Source: Mariniblastus fucicola (GTDB taxonomy: Bacteria > Planctomycetota > Planctomycetia > Pirellulales > Pirellulaceae). Taken from it: DNA of 64,000 nucleotides. The notes beneath the pieces were generated by a model that did not search any database, was not told where the DNA came from, and saw only the letters and a list, made by a program, of their open reading frames with translations. The stretch spans positions 2,790,001-2,854,000 of the forward strand of contig NZ_CP042912.1 in the NCBI RefSeq assembly GCF_008087665.1, given 5' to 3'. A program made the translations under genes and the position numbers. Positions 25,282-33,447 of the stretch are shown one piece after another (the first letter of the stretch is position 1; the number at the start of each line of letters is the position of its first letter).

Positions 25282-27741
25282 ATGGCAATGAAAAGTAAAT
25301 CTTTGTACGCGCTGATTCGAACCGTCGTTGTGATTCTGTGCATCGGATGCATTCAAGTCATCTCAGCGGCACAAAACGGGATTCCCGTAGCCGTCACGTT
25401 AAAATCCAGCCAGCGGATTGAAGGTCGGATCGACGCCGTCAACGGCTTCAGCACCATGAAAGTCCCGCCAGATTCCGGGGCCAGTTGCTACGTCATCGAC
25501 AACGGCTTGCGACGCGTCTATGTCGGCAAGAACTACCTGGTTAACGAAGATCCAGTTCCATTGCGCTTTAGCGAGATCCAGTTTCCGATTTGGCAGGACG
25601 GGATCGACAAGAAACCGGCGGTCGGAATTCTGAATTGGGAAGATCGCTTTAACCAGTACGGACATCGGGTGATCAATGTGGCCACCAAGCACGGCCCCAA
25701 AAATGTTGTCCAGGGCATCACCAAGATCACGCCCAGCTACGTCGAATTGAGCTCATTGAAAACGGATGGCCCAAAGACGTCGTACAGGATGAGCATTGGC
25801 ACCGGAGCGGTTCCTGTTGATGTGCTGCGAAAGCTGTTGCGAAATCAGATTTCTCGCAGCGATAGCCCGGTCGAGTACTTCAATATTTTCGATTTCTTCC
25901 TGCAGGCTCAACGTTTCGGCGAAGCACTTGAAGAACTGGATCTGATCGAACGTCGCTTTCCTGAGCGCAAGGAGCAGGTTGAAACGAATCGCCAACGTGT
26001 GCGACAGGATCAGGCCAGGCAGATCATTCGCGAGATCAGACAGCGGATTGACAATGGCCAAACCCATCTCGCACGTGAGTTGGGTGGGGAGAATATGAAC
26101 AAAGACGGCGTGGCCCCGAACCAGTTGCTCGAACTTCAGGATTTGCTGACCGGTTTGGATCAGGCGGACGCCAAAGTCGTCGAAGTCCGGACAAAGGTTG
26201 TCGAATTGGTGAAGCGTTTCCAGCAGAATCCACCGGCTGCGATCACGGCGGATCAGGAAGCGATGTTGGGAAAGTTTTTGGCGGAACTGGAGTCAGAACT
26301 GGTGTCGTCAAATGTCACGCGACTTGACAGTTATCTGGTTCAAGCTGCCGACGTGACGCAAAAAGATCAGGAGAAAGTTGCCCTTGCGATCAGCGGTTGG
26401 TTGTTGGGCAGCAACAGCGCGACGCCGAACTTTGCGTTGGCTCAATCGATGTTTCGCATGCGTGAGTTGGTGAAGGAGTATCTTCTGAGCGGCGATCCGA
26501 ACCGACATCGTGAACTGCTGGAGGAGCTAAAATCGCTGGAGTCTGGCAACAACGCGGAATTCCTGGCCAGCATGTTGGCTCAGATGAAACCTCCGATGCA
26601 CGAAACCGCGACGGCTGGTTACACGGGTGAAGCTCCGATCGAGTTTTCAGTTTCGGTGCCGGGAACTCGCGCCCATCCGAGCGAACAGAACTTTCGAGTG
26701 TTGGTCCATTTGCCGGTCGAATACAGCCCTTACAAGCGTTACCCGTTGTTGTTGACGTTGCCGGACGTCGGAGTGCCGGTTGAAAAACAGCTCGACAGCT
26801 TCAATACGGCCTACATAAAGAACGTCGGTCGTGTCGGCCGCGCGTCGCGAAACGGAGTGATCGTCGCGGCGGTTCAGTGGGCGAACCCTGGCCAGACGAC
26901 TCCGGGATATTCCGCGCGTGAGCATGCAACGGTGTTGGGCGCGATGCGAGCCTGTTTTCAAAGGTTCCAAGTAAACACCGATCGAGTCTTTTTGCACGGC
27001 CGTGGCAAAGGCGGGAATCTGGTGTACGACGTCGGACTGGCTCATCCGGAGCATTTTGCCGGGCTGATTACCATCGGCGGTGTGATCGAAAAGTTTGCCA
27101 AGGTACATGCGACCAATCGAGACATTCCTCTGTCAATCTACGCGGTTGTTGGCGAAGGCGATCGCTTGGCGCAGAGTGCGAATTTGACGACCTGGAACAA
27201 GTGGCTGCTGTCGGGGCGATACGTGAATTTGCTGCTTGTTGAGTACATTGGTCGATTGGCGAACGAATCGTTTCCTGATGATGTCGAATCGATGTTTGCC
27301 TGGATGCAGTACCAACAACGTCGACTACCGGATCCTGCCGGTTTCGAATTTTCGGTCAACTCACTGCGTCCCTGGGACAACTATTATTGGTTCCTTGAAC
27401 TGCATGGTTTTCCACTGCGGAACGTCATGTGGCCGAAAACCTGGACCGACGGGGCGCTGAATGCGTTGGATATTCAAGGCGAGTTGAAGCCAGAGTCGGA
27501 CGTCAATCATTTCATATTGAAGCCTTCGAAGGCTGGACGCGGGATGACGCTGTGGTTGTCGAACGAGTACGTGAACTTTGAGAAGAACGTTCGCATTTCC
27601 GGACGCGGGAAAGAGTTTCGCGAAGGCGTTACGCCTTCAACACGGATCATGCTGGAAGACGCTCGAACTCGCGGCGATCGGCTGCACCCGTTCTGGGCTC
27701 GACTTGATTGCAACAGCGGAAAATGGCAAGTCGTGGAGTGA
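25282..27741 (+). CDS. Large secreted protein with alpha/beta-hydrolase-like C-terminal domain
   Basis: The 819-residue product has a signal peptide (to about residue 30), an N-terminal beta-rich region (VAVTLKSSQRIEGRI), a helical, TPR-like middle (about 200-430: FLQAQRFGEALEELDLIERRFPERKE) and an alpha/beta-hydrolase-like domain (about 455-690). In the latter FLHGRGKGGNLVYDVGLAHPEHFAGLITIGG corresponds to the nucleophile elbow, but residue 575 is Gly where Ser is expected. A beta-rich tail follows (about 725-790). It may be a non-catalytic binding or scaffold protein of the envelope. An alternative start at 25288 (MKSKSLYA) has better spacing from GGTGAG. Confidence 0.75.
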   Translation: MAMKSKSLYALIRTVVVILCIGCIQVISAAQNGIPVAVTLKSSQRIEGRIDAVNGFSTMKVPPDSGASCYVIDNGLRRVYVGKNYLVNEDPVPLRFSEIQFPIWQDGIDKKPAVGILNWEDRFNQYGHRVINVATKHGPKNVVQGITKITPSYVELSSLKTDGPKTSYRMSIGTGAVPVDVLRKLLRNQISRSDSPVEYFNIFDFFLQAQRFGEALEELDLIERRFPERKEQVETNRQRVRQDQARQIIREIRQRIDNGQTHLARELGGENMNKDGVAPNQLLELQDLLTGLDQADAKVVEVRTKVVELVKRFQQNPPAAITADQEAMLGKFLAELESELVSSNVTRLDSYLVQAADVTQKDQEKVALAISGWLLGSNSATPNFALAQSMFRMRELVKEYLLSGDPNRHRELLEELKSLESGNNAEFLASMLAQMKPPMHETATAGYTGEAPIEFSVSVPGTRAHPSEQNFRVLVHLPVEYSPYKRYPLLLTLPDVGVPVEKQLDSFNTAYIKNVGRVGRASRNGVIVAAVQWANPGQTTPGYSAREHATVLGAMRACFQRFQVNTDRVFLHGRGKGGNLVYDVGLAHPEHFAGLITIGGVIEKFAKVHATNRDIPLSIYAVVGEGDRLAQSANLTTWNKWLLSGRYVNLLLVEYIGRLANESFPDDVESMFAWMQYQQRRLPDPAGFEFSVNSLRPWDNYYWFLELHGFPLRNVMWPKTWTDGALNALDIQGELKPESDVNHFILKPSKAGRGMTLWLSNEYVNFEKNVRISGRGKEFREGVTPSTRIMLEDARTRGDRLHPFWARLDCNSGKWQVVE

Positions 27742-27798
27742 AGTTGGAAAGCGGCCCGCACGTCGCGATGCGGAACAGTATCACCCGGTAACGCTGTT

Positions 27799-27840
27799 GG
27801 CTGTTGTCGAACGTCCGTTGGTTGTTGTCGAAAGTCCGTT
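27799..27840. repeat. Two tandem 21-bp units after a stop codon
   Basis: GGCTGTTGTCGAACGTCCGTT and a copy with two changes lie end to end and are followed by GGCTTTTTT. They fill the gap between the convergent hydrolase-like and metallophosphoesterase genes. The T-run might aid termination, but no stem was found. Confidence 0.6.
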
Positions 27841-27881
27841 GGCTTTTTTGAAGCTCGCCCGTGGGCAGAAGTCCGCTTACT

Positions 27882-28628
27882 CTATCGTCCTTCGATCAAT
27901 CGATCGCCGAGGAAATCGTCGAGGCCTGGTTCCGAGTGAATCTTCGCACGGGTGACTTCGGGATCGTATTCGATACGACGGAATTCCAGTTCCATGTCGT
28001 CCACGATAACATAGCTACTACGTGGATCACCATCGCGAGGCTGTCCAACGCTGCCAACGTTGACCATGACTTTTTGTTCGTTCAGCGAAAACTTGTTTCC
28101 GATTTCCTGCGGCGCGTAAAAACGACAGTTCTCGGTAAACACGCCAGGCACATGCGTATGACCCTGGAAGCAATACTGATGAATGAACCCAAAGATCCGC
28201 TCAATCTTTCGCGTGTTGTAGACGTCTTCCGGAAACACGTACTCGTTCAACGGGCTGCGAGGAGAACCGTGAACGAACATGAAAGGTTCGACTCGGTGAG
28301 TCCGCGGGAGCTTGGCCAGAAAGTCCCAGCGTTCCGCCGCGCCGTCGATGGAAGGATCTTCCAACTGTTGGCGTGTCCAGAAGATCGCTTTCTCGGCACC
28401 AGAACTGAAACCATCGGGATCGAAAAGAGCTCCGTTGTCGTGGTTGCCCAACAACGTCAACGCAAACTCACGACAATGGTCGATGCACTCACGAGGGTTC
28501 GGGCCGTAACCGATCACATCGCCCAGACAGAAAATTTCATCGACGTTTTCACGTTCAATGTCCTCAAGCACTGCTGTGAGCGCTTCAAGGTTGCCATGGA
28601 TGTCGCTAATAATGGCTCGTCTTGTCAC
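27882..28628 (-). CDS. Calcineurin-like metallophosphoesterase, copy 1
   Basis: The 248-residue product carries every motif of the binuclear metallophosphoesterase fold: ISDIHGNLEAL, CLGDVIGYGPNP, LLGNHDNGAL, MFVHGSP and FQGHTHVPG. YGPNP and GNHD.A are typical of the YfcE/ApaH-like bacterial branch, whose members act on phosphodiesters or dinucleotides. A beta-rich region (KVMVNVGSVGQPRDGDPRSSYVIVD) closes the fold. It lies 38 bases downstream of a close paralogue in the same orientation, probably in one operon. Confidence 0.88.
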   Translation of the reverse strand: MTRRAIISDIHGNLEALTAVLEDIERENVDEIFCLGDVIGYGPNPRECIDHCREFALTLLGNHDNGALFDPDGFSSGAEKAIFWTRQQLEDPSIDGAAERWDFLAKLPRTHRVEPFMFVHGSPRSPLNEYVFPEDVYNTRKIERIFGFIHQYCFQGHTHVPGVFTENCRFYAPQEIGNKFSLNEQKVMVNVGSVGQPRDGDPRSSYVIVDDMELEFRRIEYDPEVTRAKIHSEPGLDDFLGDRLIEGR

Positions 28629-28666
28629 AGCGCGGCTTCAAAGTGAGGTTCTATTGGTCGACTTGA

Positions 28667-29419
28667 TCAACGCCCGCCCAAAAGGCGATTGCCCAACATG
28701 TCGTCGAGGTCCGGAATACCAAGGATCTTATCACGAGTCTTGCCGTTGTCGTACTCGACACGATGATATTCGATCGTGTTTTCTTCGCTATCGAGAACCA
28801 CAAAACAGGCTCTGGCATCGTCGTCACGAGGTTGACCCACGCTTCCAACGTTGATCATGCACTTTTCTTCGCCCAGGCGGAAGAAGTAATCGGTTTCATG
28901 AGGACGGATGAATTTTCCGCTGTCCAGGAATATACCAGGGATATGAGTGTGCCCTTGGAAACAATACTGCTCAAATCGGCTCATCAGATGAGCCAACAGT
29001 TCTTTCTCGTAAACGTGTTCTGGAAAAACGTATTCGTTCGTCGGATCTCGCGGTGATCCATGAACGAACAGATACTTTCCTTCGTCATGACGCCGCGGCA
29101 ACTCACCAAGGAAATCCCAGCGACGGTCTCCTGCAGAAGAGCGATCCGATTCAAGCTGTTCCCGAGTCCAGAAAATGGCTTTGATGGCGACGGGATTGAA
29201 ACTCTCCGGATCGAAGATCGCTGCTTGATCATGGTTGCCCAGAATCGTCAGACTGCAGTTGTCGATCACAAGGTCCAGGCACTCAATCGGATTGGGACCG
29301 TAGCCAATAATGTCGCCAAGGCAAACGATGTCCGAAATTCCTAGGTCACGGATTTTTTGGAGCACTTGCGTGAGCGCTTCAAGGTTCCCGTGAATGTCAC
29401 TGATGATAGCCCGTTTCAT
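28667..29419 (-). CDS. Calcineurin-like metallophosphoesterase, copy 2
   Basis: This 250-residue protein is a tandem paralogue of the following gene, aligning end to end from RAIISDIHGNLEALT to the shared ending LDD.LG.RL..GR. All metal ligands are present (SDIHGN, LGDIIGYGPNP, LGNHDQA, VHGSP, FQGHTHIPG). It is upstream in the shared operon and diverges from tsaB. The two copies differ mostly in the central region and the last third, so they may have different substrates. Confidence 0.88.
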   Translation of the reverse strand: MKRAIISDIHGNLEALTQVLQKIRDLGISDIVCLGDIIGYGPNPIECLDLVIDNCSLTILGNHDQAAIFDPESFNPVAIKAIFWTREQLESDRSSAGDRRWDFLGELPRRHDEGKYLFVHGSPRDPTNEYVFPEHVYEKELLAHLMSRFEQYCFQGHTHIPGIFLDSGKFIRPHETDYFFRLGEEKCMINVGSVGQPRDDDARACFVVLDSEENTIEYHRVEYDNGKTRDKILGIPDLDDMLGNRLLGGR

Positions 29420-29545
29420 AAAAGCCTGGTGGGACGTAGCGTAGCGAGAAGGAGAAAAGGTCGTCGAGGAGTTTCGTAACCAAACCGACAGGTTAACATA
29501 AACGCCCCCGAATTACACCCTCGATCAACACGTCCCCAAGTCCAA

Positions 29546-30334
29546 ATGAAGTCAGGTTTCGCCGCGATGGCCGAATCAAACTCAAAACCCTCCCTACTGC
29601 TTTCACTGGCAACATCGGAGAAAAATGCGTCCGTTTGCATCACCTCCGGCCCGGAAGTGATTTCACAAATCGATTCTCAGCAGTGGATCAGCCAGTCCGA
29701 TAAACGCAGCCAGATCGGGAAATCAACAGGTTTCGTGTCCCTGATTCAGGACGCCTTGCAAAATGCCAACGTCGATTCCACTTGTCTTGCCGCCATCGCG
29801 GTAACCAAAGGCCCGGGCGCTTTCACCGGTTTGCGTGTCGGAGTCGTGGCCACGAAAATGCTGTGCTATGCGTGGAAACTGCCGGTGATTGTCGTCAATT
29901 CGCTGGAAGTCTCGGCCGACAGACTGCGGCGGGAACGGGAGCTTAATATCGGTACGAAGATTTGGGCCGTTTCAGATGCCCAACGCAAGCAGGTTTTCGC
30001 TGCAAAGTTTTCTGTCGCGGAGGACGGTGGACTCAGCGTTGAAGTCCCACAGGCTTTGTACGAACGGCAGGCTCTGATCGATATGCTGGAGCACGGCGAC
30101 CATGTGACCGGATCGGGCGCTTTTTCATTCAGTCAGCAAATTGCATCAGCCACTGGCGTTGAGTTGCCCGATCGAACCGTCGCGTCTTGCGATGCGGTCG
30201 ACGTTGCGGCCTTGGCGAGAGTCAAGCTTGAGAAACAGGACTTCGATGATTTAATGTCGATCGAGCCCGTCTACTTTCGCCCCAGCGCGGCGGAAGAGGT
30301 CCGTTTGGCGAAAGGCGCGGCTGACGACTCCTAG
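29546..30334 (+). CDS. tsaB: tRNA threonylcarbamoyladenosine biosynthesis protein TsaB
   Basis: TsaB partners with TsaD and TsaE to make t6A37 on ANN-decoding tRNAs; it is an inactive ASKHA-fold homologue of TsaD. The 262-residue product has SLLLSLATSEKNASVCI at the N-terminus, the hallmark AIAVTKGPGAFTGLRVGVVATK and the C-terminal SIEPVYFRPSAAEEVR. Length is near the family norm. A second ATG at 29567 (MAESNSKPS) may be the true start. It diverges from the metallophosphoesterase operon. Confidence 0.9.
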   Translation: MKSGFAAMAESNSKPSLLLSLATSEKNASVCITSGPEVISQIDSQQWISQSDKRSQIGKSTGFVSLIQDALQNANVDSTCLAAIAVTKGPGAFTGLRVGVVATKMLCYAWKLPVIVVNSLEVSADRLRRERELNIGTKIWAVSDAQRKQVFAAKFSVAEDGGLSVEVPQALYERQALIDMLEHGDHVTGSGAFSFSQQIASATGVELPDRTVASCDAVDVAALARVKLEKQDFDDLMSIEPVYFRPSAAEEVRLAKGAADDS

Positions 30335-30692
30335 CGGCGTGCGATTTGGGGCGATGTGAGGGAAACCCGATCGCATGGCGGACTATAAAAAGCTGAGCCA
30401 ATTTTGTTCTCTTTTCGAATAGATCAGTCTTCGAATCACCAGCGTTTATGCGTGCGATTGCATTCGCGCATCCCGAGTCTGATCGAGCCGCCGTCAAACT
30501 GACAGGTGAGACCACGTGGCTCATTGTGCGACAGGTGCACACTGTAAATTTCACTGTTTCGCTGTGAAATGAATCCGTTTTCCCAGCTTTCGAAAAGAGT
30601 CGTGTTGAAGTTGCGTTTCGGTATACGGTTTGCTCTGTAGGAACTGAGCGGAGGCTAAACCTGCCCCGCATCCAATTTGACCCGGAACGCAA
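30335..30692. other. Intergenic region, no confident gene
   Basis: It holds a 39-codon plus-strand frame at 30448-30567 (MRAIAFAHPESDRAAVKL...) without a clear ribosome binding site, and a short ATTTCAC/GTGAAAT stem at about 30548-30570. Neither is enough to call a gene. Confidence 0.35.
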
Positions 30693-31304
30693 ATGTCGAA
30701 AAACCGTTTGGCTACAAATTCATCGCACGTCGATTCAGACAAAAGTTTGTTAGGTAAACTGTTGGTAGCGTCCCCCCGCGTCCCAATGGGGTTTGCCCAC
30801 GGCCGCACAGTTGTGCTTGTTTTGCAGGACTCTGATGAGGGCATTTTTGGCGTCGTTTTAAACCGTCCGGCCACGCCTGACATGTTGTTGGCGTGGCAGC
30901 AACTTGCTGATCAACCGACATTCGCCGCCGAGCGACTGGTTTCTGGCGGACCTGTGCAGGGACCTGTTTTGGCACTGCATAGCAAACAGGAATTGGCAGA
31001 AGTTGAAATTCAGGGCGGGCTGTTTGTGTCCGTTCAGCAAAATGCGATCGAGCGGTTGAGCGAATTGGAGCTGTCCGAAGAAAATTCGGCCTTTCGCATC
31101 GTCCTTGGAGCCGTCAACTGGGAATCCGGGAAACTGCAGCACGAACTTGATCAAGGATCTTGGTTCGTCGTCGATGGTGATCCAAGTCTGGTATTTTCTG
31201 ATCCGACAAAGCTTTGGGAGCGAAGTGTGCGGCAATACGGAGCGGATTCGATTCGAAGCCTGACAGGAATTTCCCAGTTTCCTGCAGATCCGCTGCTGAA
31301 TTAG
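30693..31304 (+). CDS. YqgE/AlgH family protein (UPF0301)
   Basis: The 203-residue product matches the UPF0301 family: LLGKLLVASPRVPMG, TVVLVLQDSDEGIFGVVLNRP, RLVSGGPVQGPVLALHS, FRIVLGAVNWESGKLQHELDQGSWFVVDGD, then LWERSVRQYG. Length fits the family. AlgH-type proteins affect regulation in several bacteria, but the molecular activity is unsettled. Confidence 0.92.
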   Translation: MSKNRLATNSSHVDSDKSLLGKLLVASPRVPMGFAHGRTVVLVLQDSDEGIFGVVLNRPATPDMLLAWQQLADQPTFAAERLVSGGPVQGPVLALHSKQELAEVEIQGGLFVSVQQNAIERLSELELSEENSAFRIVLGAVNWESGKLQHELDQGSWFVVDGDPSLVFSDPTKLWERSVRQYGADSIRSLTGISQFPADPLLN

Positions 31305-31439
31305 GCATTGAGCCGTCTTTCCCTAAGTCAGATTTTTCTGATAATTGGGGAACGAACCTAACGCGATCGACGCCGTAATGGATTGACTTCATCACGCAGC
31401 AGATCGTCGTGTCTAAATTTAACCTCTGAGGTCAACCAA

Positions 31440-32003
31440 ATGAAACTGGGATATGTTCTTACTCTGTTAGCGCTTTGTTGTTTTGGCGCAACTACTTTCT
31501 CAGGCTGTGAAACAGACACGAAGGTCGCGTCGACATCCGATCACGATCATGATGGCCACGATCACGGCGACCACGACGGTCACGATCACGACGGTCACGA
31601 TCACGACGGACATGATCATGATGGGCACGACCATGCCGAAGGCGAATTGCCTGCTCACGGACCAAACGGCGGTCACCTGTTCAAACTTGACGGCAGCGAC
31701 ATGGTGGGCGAGTGGATTCACTACAGCGACAACGATATTATTCGTGTCCTTTTGCTTGATTCGGAACTTCAAAATGCAGTCGCGTTCGACGGCGTTTCGA
31801 TCACGCCAAAAGCTGGCGACGACAAAACTCCGTTTGTTCTCGAACTTGACCCCGAAAAAAATGTGAACGACCAAAAACTGGTTTACATGCTGGACGATCC
31901 GCGTCTGATGAAGAATATGAGCCTTGGGGTAGTTGTTGAGTACACCGTAGGCGATGAGAAGTTTTCAGGTGAAATCAAACCGCATGCTCCGCACGATCAC
32001 TAG
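31440..32003 (+). CDS. His/Asp-rich lipoprotein, probable metal binder
   Basis: Starting at 31440 after GAGGT, the 187-residue product has a lipoprotein signal with lipobox FSGC (Cys at about residue 22). It then has a tandem low-complexity stretch of HDGHDHDG-type repeats (about 34-66) with around twenty His residues. A globular domain follows (PAHGPNGGHLFKLDGSDMVGEWIHYSDNDIIRVLLLD), and the protein ends PHAPHDH. The His/Asp repeats should bind divalent metals such as Zn, Ni or Cu. The PNGG.....G...E pattern resembles envelope proteins near heavy-metal efflux systems, but no efflux genes are adjacent. Confidence 0.8.
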   Translation: MKLGYVLTLLALCCFGATTFSGCETDTKVASTSDHDHDGHDHGDHDGHDHDGHDHDGHDHDGHDHAEGELPAHGPNGGHLFKLDGSDMVGEWIHYSDNDIIRVLLLDSELQNAVAFDGVSITPKAGDDKTPFVLELDPEKNVNDQKLVYMLDDPRLMKNMSLGVVVEYTVGDEKFSGEIKPHAPHDH

Positions 32004-32154
32004 TCATTGGTCGTCAGCGGCTATTTGACGAACGTCTTATAAGCAAAGGCACGGTCGTATACGACTCATTGGTGACGGTCCCGCAAACCGACGCAGTTCC
32101 AAACGATCACTGCGATAAAGTTACATTTTTAATGCTCTTTGATAGAAAGCCAGC

Positions 32155-33435
32155 ATGAACGCTGTCCGATCAATTTCGAAAGCATCCTTTAAGGCCAGCC
32201 TTTTGCTGGTCTTTTTCTTTGCCCTGTTGCCGCCTCAAGGATTCGCTCAGCAGAAAAGCCAAGCCGTCGATCCCAAGCGACTTGCCGTCGATGTCGTTGC
32301 GGTGCATCGTGTCGGTCGAATACACGGCATCGTCATGTCGCAAACCGATCAGTCGGTCTTGATGGTGGTGCGGAGAGACTGGCTGCAGTCGGCTCACCCA
32401 GAATTCTACAAACAGCACGCGGATTCAGAAAACGAAATCGCGGCCGAAGGTCAGCAACGACTACTGGAGCGAATTAAAACCTGGCGTGCGGAATACGAAG
32501 GCGACGATGCGGAAGTGATCAATGAGTTTCTCGACGACAACATAAAAATGTTGGGGCTCGATAAGCCTGCGGATGTTTCATCGTTCGCGTTTACGATTCT
32601 GAAGCTTGATCGCGAGCAACTCGGACGCATCTACCTCCAGGACGAGGATCGTCATCGGCTAGCGGGAATCGGTTGGTCTGAAAACCTGAAAGATGTGGAA
32701 ACGACGAACGCGGTGGTGCTGAAAAGGAAGCTTGAGCAGCAGAACGTCGACGTCGAGTCATACGTGTTGAAGCTTGGGAACGACATGCCGCCGATGTTCG
32801 AGTCCGACGAAAAGTGGGAGGTGCGGAAGGCTCTTGTCGAGTTTGCTCTGTTGCCTCGCGTTGAGTACCAGGGAACGGGTGAGATGTTTTTCAGGCGTGG
32901 CGCGAACGCAAATCCGGCTCAGGCGATCCAGGCGATGATGGAAGGCGGATTCGGTGGCTTGGGCGGAGCGTCGAACATCCAGCAGCTTGGTCGAGAACTC
33001 GGGCTGCCCGAATTTCGGGATCGTCCCAGCAGTCGTGACAAAATCAAATGGATTGATCCAATGATCAAAGCCGCGGAAGACGAAAACCGGCGCAGCTTTT
33101 CGGTGTCGAGGCTTACTCAGGGCGAAACCGTGACTGTCGAAATGACGCTGTACTACAAAGGTCGCGACGATCGATGGTTGCCGCTGAAGAAGTTTTCTAA
33201 CAGCCAACGGCTGGCCGATCAAACCGCCGACGAAATGGAAGTTGTCGAGCAGGATCCCCAAATTGCGCGAGTGATGGAGATGGCGAAACAATTCGGGCTG
33301 GCCGATCCAAACCTGATGAAGAAAGCCATCCGCAGCGGTGTGGCCACAAAAAAAGCGCTCGAAGACTCGATGTCCGAATTGGACGAGTACGTCGAACGCT
33401 ATTCGTTTGAAATTGACAATCCGCCCGTGGAGTAG
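32155..33435 (+). CDS. Secreted hypothetical protein
   Basis: The 426-residue product has a signal peptide (residues about 10-31, ending FAQQ). The mature protein is mixed alpha/beta, with a coiled or helical stretch HADSENEIAAEGQQRLLERIKTWRAEYEG, a Gly-rich turn (MMEGGFGGLGGA, about 262-273) and a C-terminal helix-rich end. I do not recognise the family. It lies between the His-rich lipoprotein and convergent transketolase, and may share a transcript with the former (152-base gap). Confidence 0.6.
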   Translation: MNAVRSISKASFKASLLLVFFFALLPPQGFAQQKSQAVDPKRLAVDVVAVHRVGRIHGIVMSQTDQSVLMVVRRDWLQSAHPEFYKQHADSENEIAAEGQQRLLERIKTWRAEYEGDDAEVINEFLDDNIKMLGLDKPADVSSFAFTILKLDREQLGRIYLQDEDRHRLAGIGWSENLKDVETTNAVVLKRKLEQQNVDVESYVLKLGNDMPPMFESDEKWEVRKALVEFALLPRVEYQGTGEMFFRRGANANPAQAIQAMMEGGFGGLGGASNIQQLGRELGLPEFRDRPSSRDKIKWIDPMIKAAEDENRRSFSVSRLTQGETVTVEMTLYYKGRDDRWLPLKKFSNSQRLADQTADEMEVVEQDPQIARVMEMAKQFGLADPNLMKKAIRSGVATKKALEDSMSELDEYVERYSFEIDNPPVE

Positions 33436-33447
33436 GGCGGCTGTCGG

